From a virus, in IMG/VR virus record IMGVR_UViG_3300027833_001313, positions 1 through 44,023 of that record: 44,023 nucleotides of DNA; one strand, written 5' to 3'. Below are positions 26,701-33,639 of this stretch, in pieces. The translations under genes were made by a program, and so were the position numbers. The notes below the pieces were generated by a model. The model saw nothing but the letters and a program-made list of their open reading frames with translations, ran no database searches and was not told the origin of the DNA. Within the stretch, counting starts at the first letter, position 1. Every line of letters begins with the position of its first letter.

Positions 26701-29624
26701 ACAATGTCATCTTGCTGCTTTGTAGCTGTTATTAACACATATCCTTCAGTATTAAAAGTATAATCTTTACCACTTACTAGTTGTACATTATTAATATACA
26801 CTTGCACAGCTACTCTCGACGGAGTGCTTAAAGAAAATACAGTTGATAATGGGTAGTATAATTCGTCGGCATCATCTACTATAGTAGTTAACTTTCTAGT
26901 GCCGCCAGTTGGAACCATATCACTAAAGAAAAACGGATCAGATGATGTTTTATCTTTGCTAATTTCTAATAATATTGCATCTACTTTTTCTTTAATAGTG
27001 CCATCAATTTCTAAATCTTCAGCAAGTTGCATGAACAATCTTTTAAATGTAGAATAATGATTCATTGCATATTTTAGGCTTTTTACAGCATTTGCATTGT
27101 TGTCTAGTGTGTGGTACATTGCAAGATTCATCGGCGAACTATGCTGTACAAATCTACGTCCTAATTCAGTAACGTTTCCGAGATCTCGTAAGTTACTTGT
27201 TCCAGGATATTGTCCTGTAAATATATCACTCTGTTCTACAATAGTAGCAACATGATCGTTAACTTCGCCTAGCGTAAATTCTGTAATATTTTCATTAGAT
27301 GGATTTCTTTCCAACGAAGCTGGAATTTCGTAATATCCATTATTATTCTTAGTAGCAGCGGATCGTGCTTTGATAATAATTACATCATTTAATACAAGAG
27401 GAGACACAAATGTTACTATTGCATTATTATTAATGTCGTTAGTAATAGTATAATCAATATCTTTAAATAGTAATGTATTATTTAAATATACTCGAGACCA
27501 AAGGTCAGTTAATAATCCACTATTGTCATACATATCAATTGTAAAACTAGTTGTAGTATTATCAAATACATATTGTCTAATTACTAGTTGTTCACTAAGT
27601 TTACTAACTTTTTTCCATCCGCTTAGAGTAGAAAAATAATTAAGTGATGTATACTTTCTTAAAAATCCAATATCAGTTTTTTTAGTTAGAGATTCATTGT
27701 TTACATTATAAGTAAATGTATCATTTAATAAATTAAAATTAAAAACAATATCACCAACATTGCTAATACTTCTATAAGAAATAGGAAATCCTAATTCAGT
27801 ATCATTAGTGCCTGTACCAGTTTTATATCCAAATAATTTGGTTCCTATAAATGTTGATGATTCATATATTGAAGTATCTGAAAAAGAATCACCATTAACG
27901 TCAAATACATCAAACAATGGTGCTTGGTTAGCAATAGTTTTATCTTGTGTTAGTTGCCATTTAGATCCTGTGTAATGTAACATTTTACCTTTAAACGATG
28001 TACCGTTTAAAACTAACACAACTTCATTAGTTTGAGGCAAAGTATCTAATTCTGGTATTAATGTAATTTGTCTTACATTTTGATCTATTTCAATCTCTTG
28101 ATCATTAAATTTAATAAACTTAACTTTAAATATTCTACCTGCTACTAACGTATCAGTATCTGCTGTAAACAAAACACGCATGCCTTCGGCAAGATCAATA
28201 CCATCAACGTTATATCCTGGAGATCCTTCAATTATTGAAAATGCATCCTTTGTAAAGGTATCAACAACATCAACATCTGCTTTTGCAAAAGTACCAAAGT
28301 TGTTTAATTTTAAATTTGCTTCAAATTCAATAATAGGACGTTTTGCTCGTTGTAACTGATTAACTTCTATATCTTGTCCATTGGCTAATGCACTTGTTTC
28401 AATAACACTTTTGTGGAACCATCTATTATAACGACTCCATAAGTTTCCGTCTAAACTTGCACGATTAATTACAATATAATCTTTATCGTCTGGATACCCA
28501 ATTGCCACACTATAAGGCATTTTATCAAAGCCCTGTGCATCAAAGTTTACATCAATATCTGATGTAAATGAAGTTGGAACGTTTAAGCTTTCTTCAGGTA
28601 TAAGTCTAATAGCAGTACCAACACCTTCTACATAAAATGATTTGTTAGCATAAGTTACAGGTAATACTTCGCCTGTAAATTCAACCTTCATACCGTTTGA
28701 TAATTCAATTCCGTTACTACTTTTGTAAAATTGTTTGCCGGTAATTTCTTTATCTACATCAATAAAAGTTGCTTCACTAATATCTTTTACAATAATAGTA
28801 CCACTTGCTTGTAACTCATTAGCTGCTACATAGTATAACACGTCAGGAGTATCTGTACTTAATTGCAAAGTACTAATGCCCTTTTCTAATCCTTGTATAC
28901 TAACACCTTCTTGTACAATAATACTAGAGCTATCTAATTCAAATCCAGTTTCTAAAGTTTTCTTTGTTTTAATAGTAAACGGTAAATTTGGAGTATCTAT
29001 ATCAAACTTGTAAGTCATTCCTCTATAAAGAGTAATTGTAGGATTATTTGTTAAACCGTCTGGGGAAAATACATAAGTTTCGTTATCGTCATTATCGCCA
29101 ATACGTACAGTATATGTACTTTCAACATCAATAGTATTTCCAGCAACTCCGATTATTTGAGGACCTAATGGTAACCAGTAATATTCGCGAAAGTTACTAA
29201 ACTTATCCCAATCAATATTAGGATTCCATGCATAATGTTCTTGTTGATTAAACACACTATGGTTGTCATTTGTTTTATTAAAGTTGTTTAATTGATTTAC
29301 AAAATCATTATAATCTTTATAAAAGGTAACATTATCTAAATTGTCTTTAATAACAGCAGCTGGTTCTAGTTGATAATTAAATCTACTATCTGAAACATCG
29401 CCAATATAGTTATCAGTTGCAGTAAATGCTTTAGCAGTTTCTCTACCAATATACCCATTAAGTTTTTCAACAACTCCCGGCTGTATTAACTGGTCTAATG
29501 TGCTACTTAAAAACTTTTTATTTGGGGTTGTTCTAAAGAACCTAGGAAGAAGCGTTTCACTTTTACGATTCGACTTACCGTCTGCTGGTAGTGCTTGTTC
29601 ATTTTGATCATTATCGTAAGACAT
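14775..29624 (-). CDS. gp7-like: Giant gp7-like baseplate/fibre protein (4949 residues)
   Basis: One uninterrupted frame of 4949 residues directly after gp6, the position of gene 7 in T4 (1032 residues there). The N-terminal ~1000 residues look like a gp7-type wedge protein of marine myoviruses: FFRTTPNKKFLSSTLDQL, WNPNIDWDKFSNFREYYW near 140, and NLWSRYNRWFHK near 400. FG-GAP-like beta-propeller blades appear near 2120-2200 (MFGSAMSV..VVGAPD; RFGAAVAVSPDG) and again near 2915-3115. Two copies of a GxGY-aPt beta repeat lie near 3520-3575 and 3890-3950. The last ~900 residues hold several repeats of the type 'DGTTTTFSLDTTP...VFVKVG...VTFTTAP'. GGAGGG precedes the ATG, 2 nt after the gp6 stop. 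It is probably a wedge core fused to a long adhesive or fibre-like extension. Confidence 0.75.
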   Translation of the reverse strand: MSYDNDQNEQALPADGKSNRKSETLLPRFFRTTPNKKFLSSTLDQLIQPGVVEKLNGYIGRETAKAFTATDNYIGDVSDSRFNYQLEPAAVIKDNLDNVTFYKDYNDFVNQLNNFNKTNDNHSVFNQQEHYAWNPNIDWDKFSNFREYYWLPLGPQIIGVAGNTIDVESTYTVRIGDNDDNETYVFSPDGLTNNPTITLYRGMTYKFDIDTPNLPFTIKTKKTLETGFELDSSSIIVQEGVSIQGLEKGISTLQLSTDTPDVLYYVAANELQASGTIIVKDISEATFIDVDKEITGKQFYKSSNGIELSNGMKVEFTGEVLPVTYANKSFYVEGVGTAIRLIPEESLNVPTSFTSDIDVNFDAQGFDKMPYSVAIGYPDDKDYIVINRASLDGNLWSRYNRWFHKSVIETSALANGQDIEVNQLQRAKRPIIEFEANLKLNNFGTFAKADVDVVDTFTKDAFSIIEGSPGYNVDGIDLAEGMRVLFTADTDTLVAGRIFKVKFIKFNDQEIEIDQNVRQITLIPELDTLPQTNEVVLVLNGTSFKGKMLHYTGSKWQLTQDKTIANQAPLFDVFDVNGDSFSDTSIYESSTFIGTKLFGYKTGTGTNDTELGFPISYRSISNVGDIVFNFNLLNDTFTYNVNNESLTKKTDIGFLRKYTSLNYFSTLSGWKKVSKLSEQLVIRQYVFDNTTTSFTIDMYDNSGLLTDLWSRVYLNNTLLFKDIDYTITNDINNNAIVTFVSPLVLNDVIIIKARSAATKNNNGYYEIPASLERNPSNENITEFTLGEVNDHVATIVEQSDIFTGQYPGTSNLRDLGNVTELGRRFVQHSSPMNLAMYHTLDNNANAVKSLKYAMNHYSTFKRLFMQLAEDLEIDGTIKEKVDAILLEISKDKTSSDPFFFSDMVPTGGTRKLTTIVDDADELYYPLSTVFSLSTPSRVAVQVYINNVQLVSGKDYTFNTEGYVLITATKQQDDIVEIYEYETTNGSFVPPTPSKLGLYPTYRPIKYLDNTYQTPANVIQGHDGSKIIAFNDYRDDLILELEKRIFNNIKVSYNTDFLDIHNLIGSDARNTEVTKRQIDKVLLGDFLQWSKLIDQDYTLHNFFDRSNSFTFNYAGSTNAAGNTVPGFWREIYQTAYDTDRPHTHPWEMLGLTIMPDWWESQYGPAPYTKENLLLWQDLEAGILRQPGVKYKILNNYKRPGLLNHIPADSNGNLISPLASGYINNFDNQLLDESFVFGDGAPIESAWRSSSQYPFSIISAFAINKPHMLFATGFDRINQIRNSANELVYKPTGTRIKLKDIIFPNTYKDTTQIYTSGIVNYIANYMASDLTVSYNEYKSNIKSIKNQLGYKLAGFTDKEKFRLILDSRTPLNEGNVFVPDENYKVFLNTSTPIKIISYSGVIVERRSDGYVVKGYDTDNASFTYYSTIPTQADPSINIGGISENYLVWASNKSYIAGQNIEHQGSYYRVKANFTSSIDFDTTNITKLSTLPLIGGRDAFVRRKFNKNLTLEADYGSLFTTIQEVVDFLLGYGEYLKDQGFVFDYYESDAKVVLDWRHSVNEFLFWTTQNWGAGSVITVSPASTQLKFQTEYSMVDNIFDGFYNYSLLQSDGTKLVQEFSSLGRSANEFTIRTKGTADGIFAVKLPLVQKEHVILIDNKTVFGDVIYDTQPGYRQERIKVLGYVTQEWNGSLNVPGFIYDDANVTNWTAWQDYAVGSIVKYKEFYYSAINKLSGADTFSAGEWHRLDSKPEAGLYANFEYKTNQFADFYDLDSDNFDTEQQRMAQHLIGYQKRQYLENIINDDVSQYKFYQGMIQDKGTKNSLTKLFDVLGSADKDSLEFYEEWAIRSGQYGASDGFTEFELLLDESKFRLTPQPIDLVNSRTDLETDLIYRILPYEVYQKTPNYYHKPFPEKYVDNSFVKDAGYVNQSDVRGVTTNYSNIADFTFTDIRKGDYIWVGNDNNDWNVYKHVETDYVVEAVSPGTTSFTLTLTSNVTDIKVNDVIGVHSFYRYEEYIADDSTAPSTVEKFDLEKFCIVTAVDKNVITVASSVPQTEIPECIGSITRFTKVRAENITTANIILQESFETNDKIWIDNVDGLGKWKVLENNNLFTNQLSVETPSTDSNTMFGSAMSVDSRNTTLVVGAPDEDDGKIYVYSRPAESLNFVLTQEIIPEKLGDDLERFGAAVAVSPDGDYVIVGSPNASNVKTKYNGEFSGTTNYSKGSIVSKDTQLWKSVVDISGAVTNVEFNTFNSVTNIIQDLNLENANATDIPVLVVGNYAISPVTGLLAFNNLPTTHMLVRAPLSQYNGSGVGNQIKLAWNAVTYSNQDLLALDSRNPFNNSFNNIDAAFLEQTHTIQNKIDEVLYIDASTNLPSIGDKLQTQSASGIVDYIYNVGAAVVIYLKDANGVFSTSDSLFRDDGDFIGEYTKQGPIGSPSSSNTELGGYWVINTPSYTPTTVTENTDQARGLVFYDAITDIAHASTYFYNSLDYKTSTISSQNTYNAYIEKLSYQGLPGAYGSNAAQLSNLFVVRAPSALTISQGDPINLFVNQLPLYESGITKNLTTIGLSTTDTNKLHTVYDVWDGYINLNFTKFDSGGNPFEPKVGQTVADISTGATGVVTFYQRDGLNATVFVKTVTGVWSNGDVYGANAEIEFKEIPGDPSPTYQSDRTIGQVQYVSLGFTSAGIGKLLVFQAATNIALTLTSSLLDIECWFYKTETALGISRVANIPSSSNNEWTQTFKIPAESTGTGSGLTDEGLYTILIRDTNGNFGSPISYTVPEKQSNFKLGSSIKITKDNDLYRGFVHAEGDKTSSLPGRVYFIKNGTENGLTYNWEYAKNKKFKGTFSTALSYFTDDIVYQSNILYSAKTNLAPGTFTISDWLPASTLIDYVGYIPNDSGLLVGNNVILDQSGLEEFGSQFDVSANGEILITNALYDINSPNQVVIYRANFGHFEKVQEITAPDKTSDFARSIAISTDGMLLAITSPLNNDVLLEQGVVYVYKQDNGVFTLSQTLKSPNNEKTEMFGWKAEFDGEKLHISSKNADSINGTSFDNNKTIFDNNFTTIKSINENAGVIYVYEKVQSELLFAQTIQIPESDVFYFGRNILASNNHLYVGLPNKINGDNTGQVIDFSNDKLLPMWKTHDTYKATVDISKIKKLFLYDTKENLLLTDLDYIDPIQGKVAGVAEQELTFKTYYDPALYDISGVVGATIDITNSWGSEHVGEVWWNLTDAKFYNPYQGDIIRSTQTWNKVFQGNSIDVFEWVESAVLPSVWDAQSDTENGLASGYSGTSAYGDSTYSTKRNYDSVAGVFKTVYYFWVTNKKTVPDVEFRNINISDITDYIADPAAKGYTFAALMGPSNFVLFNAEKYIKGTDVALSAQFWTIENQDQNVHTQYQIISEGLETSQPNTDIIKKWYDSLIGYDQQFRIVPDPQLNVKQKYGSLNRPRQSWFVNRNEALKQFIERTNLILKENLIADDKIFTSLFTFDVAPSAVSNQWDTTVDTIEDLAFVGVAKATQAVLTPVITNGKITSVAISDPGKGYRVAPTVAITGNGTGAELQTTIDTQGRITSVNIIEPGNNYEDLPTLTVRRFTVLVSNDSTVQGKWALYERITEARTWDRTQTQNYNTRNFWNYEDWYATGYSALTNIQYRIDNSYELTALTNQIGDIVKISSIGSGGWLLLEKIANIDTDDYTINYKTIGREDGTIQFKSTLYDNSLSSTGFDSISFDTKIYDSEPITELRTILNSIKNELFIDELLVKFNELFFASLRYAFSEQTYIDWAFKTSFIKAKHNVGSLREDITFNNDNLPSYESYIKEVKPFGTKIREYLSAYQGLDNTSTVVTDFDLPPTYNSIEGKIIPQSVTVQDGVLIGTNTDIETYPNKNWLDNSSYKVINVEVVNPGSGYTIAPTLTLSGGSGSGAILKAHIGTNGKVTKVDVVSEGTGYYSAPVIVESDSGENVPATYSVQIGNNPVRGIHTTIKYDRTTGTYVYTVINHTETFTASGSQFEFALTWPMNLSKSAVSVFVNGAESLDSEYTFTNKLDTTKGYDRYYGQIEFTNAPVASATIIVNYKKSIVLMQAQDRINNFYTPTVGMPGKDLSQLMTGVDYGGVEVKSFDFGTGRGWDSNEWYNDTWDSYDTTFEDEIFELDGSTISLDLAAPLANGSVYNVYLNGVRVDDANFGTAEPLTNPNALCQSITGDGTTQIVFLDNDGLNLTNAANDKIIIRKSTSDGTFLPDVNSYDTLITGGALNYSTATGLNAEDITIDGDGFVTQTTSAGPEELVPGQLLDTVDIKVYERPKAGSSQIVSRNYTGDGTTTTFSLDTTPLQANGVFVKVGTTIIASSAYTVNYDAKTVTFTTAPAISEKVHLAVLGVSGTDILDIDNIIADGTSSKFLTNVRFSADLQYFVTLNGEKLNNVIIESDETYAYPNNVVISLSTPPAVNSVISFAIFKGKTQNFSEVSIDTFTADGSTTSFNLNQTPFNNEPSAWFGIVKVNNKILNAGYTRRFVTAAGTRDYQLEEFQKPAGSVTNNQMKVFLNNKELTYNTDWTFTGSNVNSDNSIIKLRAKVKQKDGDILNVYVTNDGEYRYGYFDENTNFISTPGTIHFDSAFTQDDIITVYQFSNHDSQGFDRQQYDVVDRVTLTVGSDNWYKYNHLQAGLIELSKPALDAEYVWVTLNGDLLTPSVHYYLTDNKRYIKINSAIEQNDVIELLHFADPVLVDKYGWSQFKDMLNRTHYKRLDDRDNVMLAADLNWYDNSITVTNGATLPAPNPTSSTPGVLFIDGERIEYFVRNGNVLSQLRRGTLGTGVKAIYLTGEGVLNRGATSTIPYKDETISTQFLADGTTAAYTLDFTASSINEFEVFVEGKRLRKNAISSYDFTALTAQDSPEGDTILPAEFSVDGTTLTLAATPTQNAKVTVVRRQGIRWTEPGTPLGDADSDISRFLRAATVDLPR

Positions 29625-29626
29625 TA

Positions 29627-32600
29627 TTAATAAGTCCCTCCGGTTGTAGATAATCCACTACTTGTTAATCCTGTTGATGCAGTTGTTGCGTCAGAAACAA
29701 TTGATCCACTTGAGCGCAATCTTGTTGCAGTCACACTATCAATTAAATCAACATCGGCAACAGTAGCACCGCTTATAAATATTTCATCTGCTTCAGACTT
29801 GATTTCAAATAAGCTACCAAAAGTACTAGTTGCTTGATTTGGTACTATTACAAATGTTACTAAGTTAGGTGTTAATTGCTGCATAACATATGTGCTAAGT
29901 TCTGTAAAGTAAAAAGTTTCACCAAATTCCCAGTTTTCAAGTGCAAAGAATTCATTAATTGCAGCTATCACTCTAGTTTTAATTTCATTATCATTAATTA
30001 CAATATCCGGATTCTTTACAATTTTAAATTTTGCTTGCAAGTCTGTAGATGAAGTTTCGCCAAACAGTACTTTATACTTAACAGGATGATAAATTATTTC
30101 ATCACTAATTGACTTAATATTATTAAGCTTTTGTCCATAATTTAAATATAACTGATCTGAACTAGGAGCAAGCGGAGCAACAGTTGTTGTCCCGTCAATA
30201 TATAATCTGTAATCAGTGTCATAAGTTTTTGTTAGCATATATACATCTACTATATTACTCACACTTGGATCAATGCGATTGCTAGCATCTGCTGCATGCA
30301 CATAATGAAATTTAAGTTTATCGCGGCCAAGTTTAGCATTATAAGACTGAGTCGTTACAATATTGCCTGATGCTTTATCTAATACTTGGAACAAATCTTC
30401 TTTTATAAAGTAAAATATCTGTCCGTCATTATAGGCAGAAGTACTACTTAACAAATCTTTTGAAGAAATAACTTGTATACTACCAGTACCGTCTGTAAAC
30501 ACATACCTTCCAAGATCAGTTGGCATTTCTGTTGCAATATAGTTAAATTCGTCAACTCCGTCAAGTGTGGTTGTTTTTATTTGAAATACTTGCTTTTCTA
30601 ACGGGTTCACAGTTTCATTAACAAGGGTGTCAAACATTTCTGGATCATCAACTACTCCGTCGTCATCCTCATCAAAAAAGCTAACTTGAATTTTACTACT
30701 ATCTACATATCCTTCAGCATCTCTATATTCTTCAACAATTTCCCAGTCAAAATCAACTGTGAACGGACTAGTCGAATCAGGTTGATTATTGATGTTTAAT
30801 ACTGATATTTTGTCTTTAACAATTTTACCAGTTTTATTATTGTAAATTTTATCAGAACTATCAAAGTAGAATCTAATTTCTTCTGCACTTTCAAATACAT
30901 ATCTACTACCTCTATAGGTAACTGTATATGTTTCACCGTTTGTTTCAAAAAGTAATAACCAACTTGCATCTAATTGTTGATTGGAAGAATCCCCAGTTTT
31001 ACCAATACTAAATGGACTATCTACATTTAGATTGTTTGTTGTGATTAGTCTCCATTCGCCTATTGTGGTGTCAAACCGTAAACCAAATGTGTTATATGCA
31101 AATACTTGATCAATTAACTGTATTGAAACAGCTGGTTGTAATTCTGTCGCTAAACGAGGAATTATTTGAGATAATTTAGATCCTACAGGAATATTATCAC
31201 TTAGTATTACTGCGCCTGTACCGTCTGCATTATCCTCAGTTCCGTTACCAACAACACTAATAATTTTAGTCCATTTGTACGAAACTGCTCCAGCTACCGT
31301 AGCATCACCAGTTCCAAGTTCGTTATTGTTTTTACTCTTAAAATACTTTCCTGCAGGTGCCGTAAATTTAATAAGTGTGCCTGCTTTTAATAATTTTAAT
31401 GTACTAGCAGTAAATGTGCCTAACAAAGAACGTGTTCCGACATTGTTAGCAAAGTACCCAGTATTTTGGTTAGTGCTAGTAGTTAACGGATTCCAAGATA
31501 CACCTAAGTCACCTACTAGAGTCTTAGGAAAACTATTATAATAATAATTTTTTACTTTTTTATCTTTAAGAATAGGTTCAATAATATTTGCAATAGCACC
31601 TTCAATATCTGTTTTAGTAACAAAACTAAATTTTGATTTAGGAGTTAAAAATTCTTTAGTTATAATTCCGTCAACGCCATACAAGTTAGTTTTTGAATAT
31701 TTGCCAGTTGCATCAACTAGGTCTAAGTAACGACTAATTCCGCTTGCTGTTCTATTAACACTTTTTACTTTGATAATTTCTTGGCTAATCCCTAATGGAG
31801 CAATTTGATAATCTTCAGCAGATATCATTCTGTTCTGTGTATAATAAGTAGACGGAGCATTTCGTTTAATACTCTCGCTTGATTCACTAGTACTTGCATT
31901 ATCGATAGAATAGTGTAAACGATAAACCATAGTAATTTGTTCTGTTTTACCAGTCTTACTAATATATGGAACTTTAATACTAATGCCGCGCATGTCGCTT
32001 GGGTCAATAAGCAGACGTTGATTTTTACTAGTTCTATAATATACTTTAAAATTACCTTGTGGTAAATTTCCAAAAGTACCATCGGAAAACACTAGACTAA
32101 TTCTATCATTTGCTCGTGTTAATACGCTATAAATGTTTCTAATACTTTTACTTAAACTATTATAAATTACATTGTTGCCTTCAACTGCGTCAACTTTAGA
32201 CCATAGTTCTTCTTCTAATCCAAAATTATCAACTTTATAAAGCCATACATCTGAGTTATTAATGTTTGTTGCATCAATTGCAACTACTTGATTAGTACTA
32301 GGTCTGTCTACTGTGAACGAACCTTCATCTATTGCACCTTGTCTAAAGTGGCAGAAATATCCAGTATTAGAACTTGCTGCGCCCTTACCATCATTTCTAT
32401 ATAGGAAAGCAAAGTTGTTACCTGGAAATGGTGCTTCTTCTTTAATTTCACCATTGTCTACATCAGTACTAACAATTTCAAATGCACTAGTCGATCCACT
32501 AATAGTTTTACTAAACGAGTAAACAGGTAAATCAGAATTTGCACTGTTTAGTCTATATTGTTCTGTCGGAACTCCAGCAACAGTATCTTTCTTAACTGGA

Positions 32601-33115
32601 CGTCCAACACTAGAATTAACCGGTAGTGCAGCATTTAAAATCTTTGTAAACTGTTCTTGCCAATTAGGATTACTTGGATCATTCCAAACAATTGTTTGAT
32701 TTTCTAAATTTAAATTATTAGAGTCCCTAACACGTTCAGTTGTGTTAACTGACTCAACTTTAAGCAATCCATTTGCTGCTTGATTACGTTTAGGATTGTA
32801 GGACAGCATACGTGCAAGACGGAGAACTGATTCTCTACGTTCTGCAAGCTCTAAAAAGTTTTCTCTAGAGTTTAAATCAGTACGGAATGCAATGTTTTGC
32901 CCTAGAAAAGCAATTAGGTCAATAAGTGCAAGGTACTCTGAACTTTCAATGTAGTCGTTAAAATCTTCTGGATAATTTTGACGAATATAATTAATCATTG
33001 TTCGACGTAAATTGTCGAAATCATATGATTTAAAATCTGCGTTTCTATAACTCTGATAGATACGCTTCCAATCTTCTGCTACTAGCAGTCTATTTTGTCT
33101 GTCTGTACTTGACAT
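29627..33115 (-). CDS. gp6: Baseplate wedge protein gp6
   Basis: 1162 residues, nearly twice T4 gp6 (660). The N terminus is diagnostic: EDWKRIYQSYRNADFKSYDF, MINYIRQNYPEDFNDYIES, LIAFLGQNIAFRTDLN and NFLELAERRESVLRLARMLSYNPKR. This is the segment with which gp6 builds the iris-like ring of the wedge. Near residues 1050-1085, EFFALENWEFGETFYFTELSTYV resembles the C-terminal part of gp6 and the related baseplate J proteins. The extra length lies in the middle as beta-rich insertions. It is preceded by a late box (33143-33150) and GAGGAAAG, and followed 2 nt later by the gp7-like gene, its wedge partner in T4. Confidence 0.92.
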   Translation of the reverse strand: MSSTDRQNRLLVAEDWKRIYQSYRNADFKSYDFDNLRRTMINYIRQNYPEDFNDYIESSEYLALIDLIAFLGQNIAFRTDLNSRENFLELAERRESVLRLARMLSYNPKRNQAANGLLKVESVNTTERVRDSNNLNLENQTIVWNDPSNPNWQEQFTKILNAALPVNSSVGRPVKKDTVAGVPTEQYRLNSANSDLPVYSFSKTISGSTSAFEIVSTDVDNGEIKEEAPFPGNNFAFLYRNDGKGAASSNTGYFCHFRQGAIDEGSFTVDRPSTNQVVAIDATNINNSDVWLYKVDNFGLEEELWSKVDAVEGNNVIYNSLSKSIRNIYSVLTRANDRISLVFSDGTFGNLPQGNFKVYYRTSKNQRLLIDPSDMRGISIKVPYISKTGKTEQITMVYRLHYSIDNASTSESSESIKRNAPSTYYTQNRMISAEDYQIAPLGISQEIIKVKSVNRTASGISRYLDLVDATGKYSKTNLYGVDGIITKEFLTPKSKFSFVTKTDIEGAIANIIEPILKDKKVKNYYYNSFPKTLVGDLGVSWNPLTTSTNQNTGYFANNVGTRSLLGTFTASTLKLLKAGTLIKFTAPAGKYFKSKNNNELGTGDATVAGAVSYKWTKIISVVGNGTEDNADGTGAVILSDNIPVGSKLSQIIPRLATELQPAVSIQLIDQVFAYNTFGLRFDTTIGEWRLITTNNLNVDSPFSIGKTGDSSNQQLDASWLLLFETNGETYTVTYRGSRYVFESAEEIRFYFDSSDKIYNNKTGKIVKDKISVLNINNQPDSTSPFTVDFDWEIVEEYRDAEGYVDSSKIQVSFFDEDDDGVVDDPEMFDTLVNETVNPLEKQVFQIKTTTLDGVDEFNYIATEMPTDLGRYVFTDGTGSIQVISSKDLLSSTSAYNDGQIFYFIKEDLFQVLDKASGNIVTTQSYNAKLGRDKLKFHYVHAADASNRIDPSVSNIVDVYMLTKTYDTDYRLYIDGTTTVAPLAPSSDQLYLNYGQKLNNIKSISDEIIYHPVKYKVLFGETSSTDLQAKFKIVKNPDIVINDNEIKTRVIAAINEFFALENWEFGETFYFTELSTYVMQQLTPNLVTFVIVPNQATSTFGSLFEIKSEADEIFISGATVADVDLIDSVTATRLRSSGSIVSDATTASTGLTSSGLSTTGGTY

Positions 33116-33142
33116 GGATTTGCTTTCCTCTTAACTATACAG

Positions 33143-33150
33143 TATTTATT
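33143..33150 (-). promoter_or_regulatory. T4-type late promoter AATAAATA
   Basis: AATAAATA on the minus strand in the 59-nt gap between gp25 and gp6, 27 nt before the gp6 ATG. It would raise expression of gp6 and the giant gene above that of the upstream baseplate genes. Confidence 0.75.
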
Positions 33151-33174
33151 CAAATGAATTAACTGCGTATATTA

Positions 33175-33624
33175 TTAGTTTGCTAGAAATCCATTATTTT
33201 GATCAAACGATAGTCGCATATTTTCTGAGATATTATATGGCAAAAATAGTAGAGTCGTGTCTATTTGTAGACCGCTTTCGTATTGATCAATAGTAATAGA
33301 CGTAACACTTACTCTCGGATCGTAATTAACGATCTTAGTTACATTTTCCGCAATAATTTGTTTTAAACTTTCAGTTAACGGCTCATATAGTATATCCCAT
33401 ATGATTGTTCCAAACCCAGGGTTACTAAGTAATTCACCTTGTCTAATATGAAAGTGGTTAATAATGTCTTGTTTTACAAGTTGTAAATCATATAATTGAA
33501 ACCCAATTGAATCAGGATTAACTGTTGAAAAACCTTTATAGGTTTTTTCACCAATACCGTAATCAGGGCGAGTATTACCTTTGACAGTAATCTCTTTATA
33601 TAACTTTTTCTCTAATGTGCTCAT
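33175..33624 (-). CDS. gp25: Baseplate wedge protein gp25 (lysozyme-like fold)
   Basis: 149 residues, close to T4 gp25 (132). The family core is clear: YDLQLVKQDIINHFHIRQGELLSNPGFGT, then IWDILYEPLTESLKQIIAENV, DPRVSVTSI and a final strand TTLLFLPY. gp25 sits in the baseplate core with gp6 and gp53 and helps start sheath assembly; relatives occur in all contractile injection machines. Gene order gp5-gp25-gp6 supports the call. The ribosome site is weak, so it may depend on translation of the gp5 gene that ends 15 nt upstream. Confidence 0.95.
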   Translation of the reverse strand: MSTLEKKLYKEITVKGNTRPDYGIGEKTYKGFSTVNPDSIGFQLYDLQLVKQDIINHFHIRQGELLSNPGFGTIIWDILYEPLTESLKQIIAENVTKIVNYDPRVSVTSITIDQYESGLQIDTTLLFLPYNISENMRLSFDQNNGFLAN

Positions 33625-33639
33625 ACTATATTTACCATA

